Assembly: GCF_003388735.1 (NCBI RefSeq)
Contig: NZ_QUBQ01000001.1
Span: 620,001-684,000 of the forward strand
Direction of reading: 5' to 3'
From: Paenibacillus paeoniae
GTDB lineage: Bacteria; Bacillota; Bacilli; Paenibacillales; Paenibacillaceae
Length of the DNA stretch: 64,000 nt
The notes under the pieces were generated by a model that was given only the letters and a program-made list of their open reading frames with translations, ran no database searches and was not told the origin of the DNA. Positions 1-9,272 of this stretch are shown here, piece after piece (the stretch's first letter is position 1; each line of letters opens with the position of its first letter). The translations under genes and the position numbers were made by a program.

Positions 1-18
1 TCCTAAGGAGGCTTCACT

Positions 19-1095
19 TTGGCCAAGCATGTGCTTCCTATTGTCCATCCACCGCTGTATGGGCTGTTGAGTTGGGCGTACACTCTTAGCATTACAAGCT
101 CGATGCCGAACTTCAATCCTTGGTTTTACAGCAACTTTATCCAGGTATGCTGCAACAAGAACTATCTGGAGGACAAGCAAGAACTGTTTTTTGATTTTTT
201 TCGCGGAGGGAATAACGAGCTTAACCACAATCCCTTTCTATTATCCAGTACGCTTGATACACCTATGCTTTATGAGATTTTCAAGGATAAGCTTCATCCC
301 TTCTTAATTAAGAAGATTCAGGAGGGCGTGTATCCCGTATTATTTCTCGATGAATACCATATCTCCTACACCACCGCGTACCACGCTTACCCGTTTCCCC
401 ATCATGTACTTATCTACGGCTATGACGAAGATCGTCAAATCTATCACACCTACGGGTTCGGCAAAGACTTGCTCCTAGGCTATCACGAGACCACCTTTGA
501 CGAACTGGAGCAGGCGTTTCACTCGATCGACAACTACTTGAAAAACCACGCCATCTACGATCAATACAATTACTTTTTTACGCTGCTGCCCCAATTTGTC
601 TATTCGCTGAACATCCGTTTAATATACGAGCAGCTAGGGGAATATTTGCGCTCCGAGAGCAGCAATAATGACCAAAACCGCTTTTTCTCACCCGATAAAG
701 AATTTTTGGCCTTTGGTATTGCCTGCTATGACCATTTGATCGAGCATTTCCACATCTTAAACGAGCGTCCCGAGTCCCTCGTACGAGCGAATCCGCCCCG
801 GCAGCTTCATTTGCTCTGGGAGCATAAGAAAATGCTAAGAAACCGCGTCGCCTACCTGCAGAAAGAAAACCAACTTCCGCTTGATGAAACTCTGCTTCTT
901 GGTTTCCTGGAGCTAGAGGAGCTTGCCCGCCAATCCCGCAATCTGTACGCCGAGCATGTCGTGAAGGAAGTCCCGCATGTGAATGATCGCATTAAGCAAA
1001 ACCTGGAGCATATGAGGGACAAGGAGCTCCAATTGCTTCCCCAATTGATGGACCAACTCAAGCAGCATCACCCGGAGTTACTTCTTCTACCATAA
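19..1095 (+). CDS. BtrH N-terminal-domain-like protein
   Basis: A 358-residue protein starting with TTG at 19; AAGGAGG at 5-11 fixes this start. Residues ~1-165 resemble the BtrH_N domain, a cysteine-peptidase-like fold named after the butirosin acyltransferase BtrH: a Cys pair near 44-45, then a PHHVLIYGYDED segment (~127-138) and a following YGFG turn. Residues ~200-350 are helical and charged, without a motif I know. No signal peptide or membrane segment is evident, so it is probably cytosolic. It converges on the NRPS gene 130 bp away, and such proteins often sit in NRPS or PKS clusters, where an acyl-transfer or tailoring role is plausible. The family call is moderate and the substrate unknown. 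Any operon partners would lie left of the window. Confidence 0.5.
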   Translation: MAKHVLPIVHPPLYGLLSWAYTLSITSSMPNFNPWFYSNFIQVCCNKNYLEDKQELFFDFFRGGNNELNHNPFLLSSTLDTPMLYEIFKDKLHPFLIKKIQEGVYPVLFLDEYHISYTTAYHAYPFPHHVLIYGYDEDRQIYHTYGFGKDLLLGYHETTFDELEQAFHSIDNYLKNHAIYDQYNYFFTLLPQFVYSLNIRLIYEQLGEYLRSESSNNDQNRFFSPDKEFLAFGIACYDHLIEHFHILNERPESLVRANPPRQLHLLWEHKKMLRNRVAYLQKENQLPLDETLLLGFLELEELARQSRNLYAEHVVKEVPHVNDRIKQNLEHMRDKELQLLPQLMDQLKQHHPELLLLP

Positions 1096-1129
1096 CGGTA
1101 CCTATCGTAACGAACCATACTCCTAAAAA

Positions 1130-1204
1130 AGCCGCCTGCAATAATGAGCTGCACCCCAATTGTTAGACAAACAAGTGGAGGCAGTTCATTTCAGGCGGCT
1201 TTCG
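1130..1204. terminator. Bidirectional terminator between convergent genes
   Basis: AGCCGCCTG (1130-1138) pairs with CAGGCGGCT (1192-1200), and an inner arm AATGAGCTGC pairs imperfectly with GCAGTTCATT. A-rich and T-rich flanks lie on the two sides, as expected for a shared terminator of two convergent genes. Confidence 0.65.
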
Positions 1205-1222
1205 TCTATGGGATAAAGTGAC

Positions 1223-4200
1223 CTACTTATACCAACTGGCAACGTCCTGCATGAGTCTAAGTACTCTATCTGCAAGTTGTCTTATTTTAGCCAAATCTTC
1301 GCCATGAACATAGTCGAATGCTACATAAACCTCTGAGCCGGACTTACAGAAGAATCCTTCTATATCATATTGGCCGGTAGGCTGTTGGTAATCTTGGATG
1401 ACTTCCAAATCAGGTAAAGCAACAGACAGCTTGTCCATCCGAACTAGAAGACGAGTTGGAGTGGTATTTTCGGCGTCATCTGTAAGCAGCTTTTCACCCA
1501 CAATAGCGATCTCGTGAACCGGTCGATCTGGCGCAAAAGCATATTGGTTAAGCGCAACCGTCAATATTTGATCCATTCTACCGATAGTCCGGCTATAGTT
1601 CAGCCCCGGTGTGTCTGTGCTTCTGCCATCCAACCTGATATGAGCCCGTTCGTCGCTCCTCTCTTCGGCAAGAGCTTGAAGCAAGGAATGCGCCAATATA
1701 TTTTCCACAAATGATTCGTCGCTCTCATTGGCGAAGGAAGAGAGTAGGAAGCCAGACAATTCCGCTCCCATACTGATCTTATATCTGTGCATCGTTCTAT
1801 GAATCCTATCGTCATGATACTGGTTCGAGTTATGATCGCGTTCCTGCTCCTTCATGATTCGCGCATAAAGCTGAAACGAGTTGGTTTTGGCAGGAAAACG
1901 AATATCTGTCGATGCTTCGGCTTGCTTGTATGCGGAGGACAAATCATCTTTTAAAATAGTCCAGGAGGCAGCGTCCATCACAAGCGGGTCGCCCATGAGG
2001 GCCAAATAATCTCCCGCATTACCTTTGAACAAATGAGCTTCGAGACGCCAGTCGGAAAATCTGCTTCTCCGGCGATCCGCTTCCTCCAACATTTGCACCA
2101 TATAAGAAATAATAGGCTGATCCGTCGGCAGCTCACTCCTGTCAAACTTGTAGAGAGGCGTAAACATCCCCTGATTGTACTGAATGACTTCATTTCCTTT
2201 CGTAAAATAACCGATGCGAAGAGCGTCATGCCGCTCCATTACGCGACTCAAAGCAATCGCAAGTATCCGCTCATCAAACCCGCCAGGACGATAGACCATA
2301 CTATAGTCGTATACTCTTCCGATTGTGCCGGGCCATGCTTTTGCCAAATAGGCTTGTTGCGGGCGGATGAACTCCACCTTTCCCTCAATCGTGCCAGAAA
2401 AGAGACTCCACTCTTGATGCTCCGAAGCGGTTCGCTTCATGAGAGGGGCAGTACGGGCAATCGTCTGGTGCCGAAACATATCCTCAACCTTCAGCTTCCA
2501 ACCCGCTTGCTCCAATTGGCTGCATAGTCGAATAATCATAATAGAGCTGCCGCCAGCTTCAAAAAATGGCTGGTTCCGATGAAAGGCACGATGTCCCAAA
2601 AGCTTTTCCCATACGGCAAATAATACTGTTTCCTGCTCATTTTGCGGCTCGTTATCTTGCTCCTCGCCAGATAAGAAGTTTTGCAGTATGCCTGTGGGAT
2701 GTTTTGTCGGGTCTGGCAACGACTTGCGATCGACTTTCCCAGTAGGGGTTAGAGGAATGGCGTCTAAGCTCATCATATAGGAAGGAATCATATAAGCTGG
2801 GAGCTTGTCCGTAAGATATTGGCGCAGCTTAGTCGCATCCAACTGCTCCTCTGCAACGATATAGGCGCATAGCGCCAGTTCATCTTGTCGCACAATCGGA
2901 ATAGTGTGAATGACGGCTTCGCGGATACCGGGGTAAAGAAGCAGCACTTGCTCAATTTCACCCATTTCAATGCGGAAGCCTCGTATTTTCACTTGGAAGT
3001 CTCTACGCCCGATATATAGAAATTCGCCATCATGAAGCTTGCGGACGATATCTCCGGTACGGTATAGCTTTTCATCCATACGATAACGATGCTGGACAAA
3101 GGCAGCCTCCGTCAGATCAGGACGATTCATATATCCACGGCCAAGTCCAGGTCCGCCAATATACAGCTCACCCGGCACTCCGTCCGGCTGAAGCTGTCCC
3201 TCGGCATTCATGACGAGGAATGGAACTCCCGCTAGGCCGCAGCCAATCGTAATGGGATGCTGTTCCTCTGTCACTTCTTGCGCTGATGCCCATACGGTTG
3301 TCTCTGTCGGGCCGTACAGGTTGAATAGGCGAGCGGAAGGGGACAGGCAAGTTTTCAACGATTGCCAAATCGATGGCGTTAGCGGCTCCGCGCCAATCAT
3401 AAGCAGGCTTAAAGAGCTGAAGGCTTTGGTAGCGCCTGTTTGAGCCGACCACCATTTATAGCGAGACGGAGTCAATTGCAGTACATCAACTTGTTCCTCT
3501 GTTAGCAGGTCCGACAGGCGGGAGGGGTCGTTTTTCTCCTCTTCGCTAGCCAGAACGATCGTCATGCCGAGAGAAAGAGGTAATAAGGTTTCTACAATAA
3601 AGATGTCGAAGGACACCGTCGCAAGTCCCAAGATGCGTTGTCCCGGCTTAAGCGGCAACTGGGCCGCAAACCCGGCAAAAAAACGTACCAGACCGCGATG
3701 CTCAATCATAATGCCTTTCGGTCTTCCGGTTGAACCGGAAGTATAAATAACATAGGCTAAATTCGATGTTTCAGAAACAGGCTCAAGGTCGCGGTCATCC
3801 TCAACATAATTGGATTCCTCGTCGAGATACCAAATCCGCTCTGCGTCGATATCTCCCTTAAGATCCCGCTGCACAAGCAAGTAGCGACATCCGCTGTCCT
3901 CCAGCATAAATTGCTTTCTTTCCTCCGGAAAAGCGGGGTCAATGGCTAGATAAGCAGCACCAGCTTTCAGCACGGCCAATATGCCAATAAGCAATTCAGG
4001 CGAACGATCAGCAATGAGCACCACAATCTGATCGGGCATCACGCCGTCAGCCCTCAGCGTTCGGGCAAGCCTGTTGGCACGGGTATTCAGTTCCCGGTAG
4101 GTCATCGTTTGCCGCTTATATATCAAAGCCGGAGCTTCAGGTATAAGAGAAGCTTGCCGTTCGAATTGCTCATGCGTCATCAGGCGGCTCGATTCGTTGT

Positions 4201-4963
4201 CTGCTTGGAGTACACAGGATGCCAGCAGTGATTCTTCTATCTCTTGTTCTGAAAGTAGTCCGATAGATGCCAGATCCAGCTGGAGATCATTCAATACCTG
4301 ATCGAGAATATACAAGTAGTAACGCATATAAGCCTCAATCGTTTCCGTTCGAAATAACGTCGCGTCGTAGATCATCTGTAACTGATTGTCATGTTCATCT
4401 ATATGGCATTGCAAGACTATCGGCAAAGAGGCGTCATTAGAGGTATTTTGAAAAAAGGAAGAATCGATATAGCGGAACATCGACGAATACAGCGCTTCCT
4501 CCAGGCCTGATTGCTGGAGATCGAACTTGGTCGCCAGTTCCTCATACAGAAATCGGCTGTTATGGAGTCCAAGCGCCCTTTTTTCCGCCACTTGCCGCAG
4601 CAAGCCAGAGAAGCTTATTCCCTCATGCAAGTTGATTCTTATAGGAAGCCCAATCCGGTTCGGCAGCGTCTCGTTCGAAATTACATTCATTTCAGGCTCG
4701 AAACCTATCATGATGTCGCGGTCTCCAGTCAGCTTGTGAAGCAAAACGAATTGACATGACAAAAGTAGTGTCTGAACATCTGCTTGCTGCAGCAGCAGGT
4801 AGGCTTTTATTTGCGCCATTCGATCGTGTTCTACATTTATTGCAACTACGCTGCCTCTATCAGACTGAGCACGGTCTGACAACCTGTCGTAAGGCAGCTC
4901 CAGCCTCGGTAACGGCTCTTCAAGCTCTTGAAGCCAGTAGTTTTCCATTGTTTTGTTTGGCAT
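1223..4963 (-). CDS. Nonribosomal peptide synthetase, partial C - A - PCP - degenerate E/C
   Basis: About 1246 residues in one module. Residues ~8-235 are only the C-terminal half of a condensation domain (enters at YW...LELPYDR), so the HHxxxDG half is absent. An adenylation domain (~265-755) has A3 YTSGSTGRPKG, A5 YGPTETT, A7 YRTGD, A8 and A10 PTGKVDRK. The Stachelhaus positions read roughly D-I-V-Q-M-G-L-V-W-K, close to glycine codes. A carrier domain (~775-845) keeps FEAGGSSI with the phosphopantetheine serine. The last ~390 residues resemble an epimerization/condensation fold, but the HHxxxD motif reads DPLVMD. No thioesterase is present. ATG 4963 or an in-frame TTG at 4969 may be the start; AGGGGG lies at 4975-4980. 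The product is unknown. Confidence 0.9.
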   Translation of the reverse strand: MPNKTMENYWLQELEEPLPRLELPYDRLSDRAQSDRGSVVAINVEHDRMAQIKAYLLLQQADVQTLLLSCQFVLLHKLTGDRDIMIGFEPEMNVISNETLPNRIGLPIRINLHEGISFSGLLRQVAEKRALGLHNSRFLYEELATKFDLQQSGLEEALYSSMFRYIDSSFFQNTSNDASLPIVLQCHIDEHDNQLQMIYDATLFRTETIEAYMRYYLYILDQVLNDLQLDLASIGLLSEQEIEESLLASCVLQADNESSRLMTHEQFERQASLIPEAPALIYKRQTMTYRELNTRANRLARTLRADGVMPDQIVVLIADRSPELLIGILAVLKAGAAYLAIDPAFPEERKQFMLEDSGCRYLLVQRDLKGDIDAERIWYLDEESNYVEDDRDLEPVSETSNLAYVIYTSGSTGRPKGIMIEHRGLVRFFAGFAAQLPLKPGQRILGLATVSFDIFIVETLLPLSLGMTIVLASEEEKNDPSRLSDLLTEEQVDVLQLTPSRYKWWSAQTGATKAFSSLSLLMIGAEPLTPSIWQSLKTCLSPSARLFNLYGPTETTVWASAQEVTEEQHPITIGCGLAGVPFLVMNAEGQLQPDGVPGELYIGGPGLGRGYMNRPDLTEAAFVQHRYRMDEKLYRTGDIVRKLHDGEFLYIGRRDFQVKIRGFRIEMGEIEQVLLLYPGIREAVIHTIPIVRQDELALCAYIVAEEQLDATKLRQYLTDKLPAYMIPSYMMSLDAIPLTPTGKVDRKSLPDPTKHPTGILQNFLSGEEQDNEPQNEQETVLFAVWEKLLGHRAFHRNQPFFEAGGSSIMIIRLCSQLEQAGWKLKVEDMFRHQTIARTAPLMKRTASEHQEWSLFSGTIEGKVEFIRPQQAYLAKAWPGTIGRVYDYSMVYRPGGFDERILAIALSRVMERHDALRIGYFTKGNEVIQYNQGMFTPLYKFDRSELPTDQPIISYMVQMLEEADRRRSRFSDWRLEAHLFKGNAGDYLALMGDPLVMDAASWTILKDDLSSAYKQAEASTDIRFPAKTNSFQLYARIMKEQERDHNSNQYHDDRIHRTMHRYKISMGAELSGFLLSSFANESDESFVENILAHSLLQALAEERSDERAHIRLDGRSTDTPGLNYSRTIGRMDQILTVALNQYAFAPDRPVHEIAIVGEKLLTDDAENTTPTRLLVRMDKLSVALPDLEVIQDYQQPTGQYDIEGFFCKSGSEVYVAFDYVHGEDLAKIRQLADRVLRLMQDVASWYK

Positions 4964-5323
4964 GTTCAATTAAGCCCCCTGATTTTATACATACTTAAAC
5001 AAACGTACATTTTACAAAAATGGAAAAAGGGATATTGAGCATTGAAAAGCGGCTACTGAGGTACGATCATCATACGGGTTCAATCCATAAAAAGGGGAGT
5101 ACAGTAAGGAAAGTTTGTGTCTGAAGTAAGTTGTGTTGCAGTTTGATAAATCAACTAGTCATTTCCAGTTCAATATTAATGTACAATTTCTAGTATCATA
5201 GTTCAATAGAAAAGTGTGATGGATAACTGATTGTAACATGTGTGTGGTAGTGCCAATTATCTATACATAGGCACACTAGCATGGTATATTCAAATTGAAA
5301 ATATAGGGATTTTAGGAGGGAAA

Positions 5324-5713
5324 ATGAAGCAATATCTTTTCTTGATAATATTACTAATTATACTTAGTGGATGCAGCAACCCGAGATCATTACCAACCAA
5401 TATTGGAGATGCTCTTAGTCATACAAAGAGTGTCATGAGGGATCAGGGGCTTGTCACTGTAGGTAGCTATAGTCCAAATGAAAAGGTGAAATTTAGAATA
5501 ATGGTAAGCCGCAATATCACAAAAGAAGAAGCAAAACGACTTGCCGAGGACTTTATTAAAGAATTTGAAAATCAACTAACTAACACGGATACGGATATAG
5601 ATACCTTTTATAAAGATCATGTAGTTTACTTTGATCTTAAATCAGAAGTCGATGGAGAGATTCTTTATGAAGGAAAAAGAGAAAGTGTTGAAGAAATTTG
5701 GTGGAAATTTTAA
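5324..5713 (+). CDS. Uncharacterised lipoprotein
   Basis: A 129-residue protein. ATG 5324 is chosen over an upstream in-frame start because TAGGAGGG lies just before it and the new N-terminus is a classic lipoprotein signal: MKQ, a run of Leu/Ile, then the lipobox LSGC with Cys at ~16. The mature part is hydrophilic and rich in Lys/Glu, with an amphipathic ITKEEAKRLAEDFIKEF helix and a C-terminal segment ending in WWKF. I do not recognise a family. It should be anchored to the outer face of the membrane. No operon partner is evident; the next gene lies 184 bp downstream. Confidence 0.7.
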   Translation: MKQYLFLIILLIILSGCSNPRSLPTNIGDALSHTKSVMRDQGLVTVGSYSPNEKVKFRIMVSRNITKEEAKRLAEDFIKEFENQLTNTDTDIDTFYKDHVVYFDLKSEVDGEILYEGKRESVEEIWWKF

Positions 5714-5897
5714 TCTCTGGTCAAATTAATTAATAGGTTATTTTCCTGAGTTTGGAAATAACACTCTATAGGTGAAGATTGAACGAATTAAGTGGGAACA
5801 TACTCATTTTTGAAGTGTTCAGAGTGCAATAGAATATATAATTAAGATGTTTATGAACTGTCATTTGAGCTCTGTAATATAAGGAGGTCTTCATACT

Positions 5898-6440
5898 GTG
5901 AACAGTATTGCGTCTTCCGATTCATACTTCGGCAGGTTGATCAGAATATGGCTATCTTTATTTTCGTCTTTATTGTTTGGTTACATCATACTAATAGGTG
6001 TTCATTATTTCATAGATTCTGCGTTGCCAAATGAACGGTTTGTCAGTACGTTTTTGCGTATTGTCATCATGCAAATTCAATTCACATTTGTATGCGCATT
6101 GATTCTAGCCATAGGAAAAATAAAGCTCCCCACAATGAATGCTGCCTGGCGAATGATGATCGCCTTATATATCCCACTAATACTCGGTTTTTTATTGGTG
6201 CTGGATTATGGGAACGATGGTTTGGTTAAACAACTGATCAACTCACTAAGCAAATTTGCAACGATGGAAGAAAATACACGCTTTTTTATTTTGATGGCGC
6301 AGATTATGGCTGGACTGATCTTTTTGAAGCCATGGAGAGATCGAATGGCTTTCCTTACAGGGACGATATATGCTTCCGTACTCTACCTACTGTTGGATTA
6401 TTATGAGTTGCTATTAACGTGGGCGATGTTCGGTGATTGA
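5898..6440 (+). CDS. Multi-pass membrane protein, unknown
   Basis: A 180-residue protein with GTG start at 5898 preceded by GGAGG (5883-5887). Hydrophobic spans near residues 13-36, 48-72, 83-102, 127-143 and 150-176 suggest five transmembrane helices; a short loop holds a KPWRDR patch. I recognise no enzymatic motif. Its family is unknown. It lies directly upstream of two decayed genes, in a stretch that appears to be eroding, but its own frame is intact. Confidence 0.6.
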   Translation: MNSIASSDSYFGRLIRIWLSLFSSLLFGYIILIGVHYFIDSALPNERFVSTFLRIVIMQIQFTFVCALILAIGKIKLPTMNAAWRMMIALYIPLILGFLLVLDYGNDGLVKQLINSLSKFATMEENTRFFILMAQIMAGLIFLKPWRDRMAFLTGTIYASVLYLLLDYYELLLTWAMFGD

Positions 6441-6449
6441 CTTTAGTGA

Positions 6450-6637
6450 GAAGTCTATGAGGAGACTGCGGTCGAAATAGACGTAGGACCGCTTGCACTT
6501 GTATACGAATGTGCCCCGCACCAACATTCAGGCGATTATCCAGATACCCCGCAAACCTTCTAGATCCGAGCCAATCGGATATCAAGTGGCTTCCTCTTGC
6601 AACCATCGATCATATCATTTTATTCCCTAAACATTAG
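6450..6637 (+). pseudogene. NUDIX hydrolase remnant
   Basis: Frame 6450-6563 gives EVYEETAVEIDVGPLALVYE, which matches the Nudix box tail (REVxEETGxE) and the following strand, then stops. A second frame ending at 6637 gives SDIKWLPLATIDHIILFPK, typical of the C-terminal end of NUDIX proteins. The N-terminal half is missing and at least one frameshift separates the two pieces. No start codon or ribosome binding site is usable, so this is read as a non-functional fragment. Confidence 0.5.
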
Positions 6638-6691
6638 AAAAGAAATTGAAATACGGTTGTAAGTACAACTATACAAGATCGGGGGTACTTC

Positions 6692-7386
6692 ATCATCAGC
6701 GAATTCAAATTGATATTAGTTGATTTGGATGACACGCTAGTCTATTTCAGAGATTATTGGGAAGCGAGCGTGAAGGAAACCTTTCGTTATTTTCCGAAAA
6801 CAAAAGACTTGAATATCGATGAGCTTTTTTGAAACCTACAGAAAGCACGATCTGGATTTGGAGCAGCTAGATCTGAAACAAGAAATGATGGTTAATCATT
6901 ATCGAATCGAGAGAATTACCCGCACATTGCGAGATTATGGTAGGGAGATCGATGTTGATTTTGCGAGCACGTTTGAGGATCGATATAAGACATTTAGCGG
7001 ATTTCATATCAAGCTAATCGAGTAAATCACCAAAATCTTGCAACTATTATGCAAAAATTATCATCTAGGTATTGTAACCAACGGGACAGCTAGCTGGCAG
7101 TACAATAAGATCGATGTATTGGGATATAAATACTATTTTTCAAAAATAGAGCATTTTCATCTCGGAAGAGGTTGGAGAAGAGAAGCCACATCTTCTCATT
7201 TATAAGTCGGCTCTTGATTACTTCTCCGTGAAGCCTCATGAAACGTTATTTGTCGGCGATAATTGGAGGAACGATGTAGCAGGCCCAGCTGAATCGGGGA
7301 TGAAGGCTGTGCCATTAGATGGCGTGGCTTACGACGTGATCAAAGAATTACCAGAGATTCTGAGGTTACTTGAAATCGATCATTAA
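6692..7386 (+). pseudogene. HAD-superfamily hydrolase, frameshifted
   Basis: Three frames together rebuild a YjjG-like HAD phosphatase of about 230 residues. Motif I (LVDLDDTLV) is read from ~6716; the frame then shifts at a T6 run (6825-6830), as if one T had been inserted. The next frame runs to a TAA at 7023-7025, but continues beyond it with motif II (GIVTNGT). A second shift near 7158 restores SEEVGEEKPH (motif III Lys) and GDNWRNDV (motif IV), ending at TAA 7384-7386. The position expected for a start codon reads ATC behind CGGGGG. Two shifts, one stop and no start make function unlikely. Confidence 0.8.
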
Positions 7387-7411
7387 GAAATGAAGGAATT
7401 GTAGTTAAGTA

Positions 7412-7840
7412 ATGAAGAAACTTACGTTAGTTTTTTTGTGTCTGTTTTTATTCGCAGCTTTGATCGGTTGTACGAATTCAGGTGGAAAAGATAAGATTAT
7501 CGAAGATGGAATTGTCATTCAAATGAAACTTACCTCGTTAGGTGGCGATAATCCAGACATTACACGAGTGACGTATTCCTTTGAAGTATGGAACAGACTA
7601 GGTAAGTCGATATCCGTTATATCGGTTAGACCTATTATTTCGGCAGAGGTTTTCGAAAAGTTGGTCGACCCTAATTTAACATTAGATGTGAATATTCAGT
7701 TGGAAAGCAATGAATCGCGAAAGATTTCAGGAACGTTTCAGATCGATACCAAAGGAATGTCCAAAGACGAGATTGCTAAGCTGGCAAGTTTAATTACACA
7801 ATATAAGATTGTAACAGAGCAAATTGTTGGCGAGAAATAA
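7412..7840 (+). CDS. Small lipoprotein, unknown
   Basis: A 142-residue protein starting at ATG 7412. The N-terminus MKKLTLVFLCLF is followed by the lipobox LIGC with Cys at ~20, so it should be lipid-anchored outside. The mature part looks like a beta-rich single domain: alternating hydrophobic strands such as VTYSFEVWNRLGKSISVISV, then a helix-prone MSKDEIAKLASLI. I do not recognise the family. It is followed 41 bp later by another lipoprotein gene, and the two may be co-transcribed. Confidence 0.65.
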   Translation: MKKLTLVFLCLFLFAALIGCTNSGGKDKIIEDGIVIQMKLTSLGGDNPDITRVTYSFEVWNRLGKSISVISVRPIISAEVFEKLVDPNLTLDVNIQLESNESRKISGTFQIDTKGMSKDEIAKLASLITQYKIVTEQIVGEK

Positions 7841-7881
7841 TTAAACATGATCACACGATATTTCAGGAAGGAGCTATTAAT

Positions 7882-8409
7882 GTGAAGAAAATAACGGGTT
7901 CTATCATCCTTGTACTTATCTGTTTGTTTGCTGCTGGCTGCAATGAAAAAGATAGTTTCAAAGCCGATTTGGAAAAAGTCTCCGTGCCCGACATGTCTGT
8001 GTCTATTTTAGAGTCTAGTGAATCGAACCTACTTGCATGGTTTGAGGAGATTTACACATTTGAATTGGATACGATGAGAATCAAGACATCCCAATTAACA
8101 GAGGAAGATGTGAAATCAGTTAAGGCACATTTATCTCAAATTTTTGGGTCGGAAGAAGCTCAATTGTTAATGGATGGGTTTTACACGTTTGATCAAGAAA
8201 CACAACATTACTACGTACCGGATGGAGACTGGTTTAGCTATAGCAGCAGCTGGCTGTCTAGCCAAATCATTCTTACGGAGCGCACGAATCAAAATGTTTC
8301 TCTTGTACTGGATGGTATGGATATAAACGAGAATAAGCAAACCATTCAATTTGATTTTTCAATTCATCAAGGAACGATGTTGCTTGAGAAGCGGAGTTAT
8401 TTAACATAA
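7882..8409 (+). CDS. Lipoprotein, unknown
   Basis: A 175-residue protein with GTG start at 7882 behind AAGGAGC (7868-7874). The signal peptide ends in the lipobox FAAGC (Cys ~20). The mature chain is acidic, with a middle stretch TSQLTEEDVKSVKAHLSQIF that looks helical and a C-terminal half of alternating beta strands. No family is recognised. Position and spacing suggest one unit with the preceding lipoprotein and possibly the following anchored protein. Confidence 0.65.
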   Translation: MKKITGSIILVLICLFAAGCNEKDSFKADLEKVSVPDMSVSILESSESNLLAWFEEIYTFELDTMRIKTSQLTEEDVKSVKAHLSQIFGSEEAQLLMDGFYTFDQETQHYYVPDGDWFSYSSSWLSSQIILTERTNQNVSLVLDGMDINENKQTIQFDFSIHQGTMLLEKRSYLT

Positions 8410-8453
8410 GTTTTTATGGTTAGATTGGAGAGCTATTTCAAGAGGGAGTGATC

Positions 8454-9014
8454 ATGATGAATCTTCTTTCCTCAAAAAAAATAATGTTGGTGATTTCTAT
8501 AGTCCTCATTGCTGCTGTAAGCATCCTTCTCTATCAACATGTGTTTAAAGAGAAAACACTTTCTAAGAAACCACTATCGGTACATGCCACTGTTCTCTAT
8601 GCACCCCAGACACTATCCGAGCTTAAAAGTGATGCTTCTTTAATCGTTTTCGGAGAGGTTGTGTCTCAGCACGAGCCCTCCACCTTTGCCGTAGCTTCAT
8701 ACATGGAAATTAAGGATACCTTGAAGGGGAAGCCTTATGATTTCATTAGGGTCTATCAAGTAGGCCAAATGAATGAAGAAACTGTTATGGAGAAGGGAAA
8801 GAAGTATTTGTTGTTCCTTAATGATCAAGAAAATGGAGTTGAAGGAAGTTTTCATATCGTCGGCGCTAATCATGGATTGTTCTATGTGGATAAGAAAGGG
8901 AATCTGTATGCCGAGCATGAACTAATGCAAAAAGAACTGGAGGACACTTTCCAGACATCCGTAAGCTATAACAAAAAGAAAAAAAGCGCATTCGAACAGT
9001 GGCTGGCAGAATAA
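8454..9014 (+). CDS. Membrane-anchored extracytoplasmic protein, unknown
   Basis: About 186 residues. ATG 8454 (or 8457) follows AGAGGGAG at 8441-8448; a GTG at 8448 would overlap that site and is less likely. One hydrophobic helix (LVISIVLIAAVSILLY, ~residues 12-28) acts as an uncleaved anchor with the rest outside. The outer domain has a strand-rich DASLIVFGEVVSQHEP then YLLFLNDQENG, a pattern I have seen in small OB-like extracytoplasmic proteins but cannot assign. The C-terminus is basic (YNKKKKSAFEQW). Confidence 0.55.
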   Translation: MMNLLSSKKIMLVISIVLIAAVSILLYQHVFKEKTLSKKPLSVHATVLYAPQTLSELKSDASLIVFGEVVSQHEPSTFAVASYMEIKDTLKGKPYDFIRVYQVGQMNEETVMEKGKKYLLFLNDQENGVEGSFHIVGANHGLFYVDKKGNLYAEHELMQKELEDTFQTSVSYNKKKKSAFEQWLAE

Positions 9015-9114
9015 AGTTATCCGTCATACACCTGAAAACCAATAGTACGAGGATTGTTCATGTTCAGCAAGAATAAAATCATTTCTCGGGAAATATTTGC
9101 CTATCAACTGGTAG

Positions 9115-9192
9115 CCTTACAATCTCGGTTTAAAATATGCAACCGCAACAGCTCCAAACTTAGAAGACGTGTATTTGAATTATTTTGAATAA
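9115..9192 (+). pseudogene. C-terminal scrap of an ABC transporter ATPase
   Basis: This short frame ends APNLEDVYLNYFE-stop, matching the usual last residues of bacitracin/Nat-type ABC ATPases (PTLEDVFLHYFG). Upstream the frame is closed by a stop and no Walker or signature motif survives. It is read as a leftover of a deleted gene; the match is short, so confidence is low. Confidence 0.3.
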
Positions 9193-9200
9193 GGAAGCAA

Positions 9201-9246
9201 AGGGGCTGCCCCTTAAGCGAATGGTTTCGCTTGTGGGACAACCCCT
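9201..9246 (-). terminator. Terminator of the TetR-MFS unit
   Basis: AGGGGCTG...TTAAGCGAA pairs with TTCGCTT...ACCCCT around a short loop, 27 bp beyond the MFS stop. On the minus strand it is followed by a T-rich tract (CCCCTTTGCTTCCTT). Confidence 0.7.
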
Positions 9247-9272
9247 CCATAATTATAGAGACTGCGTATATC

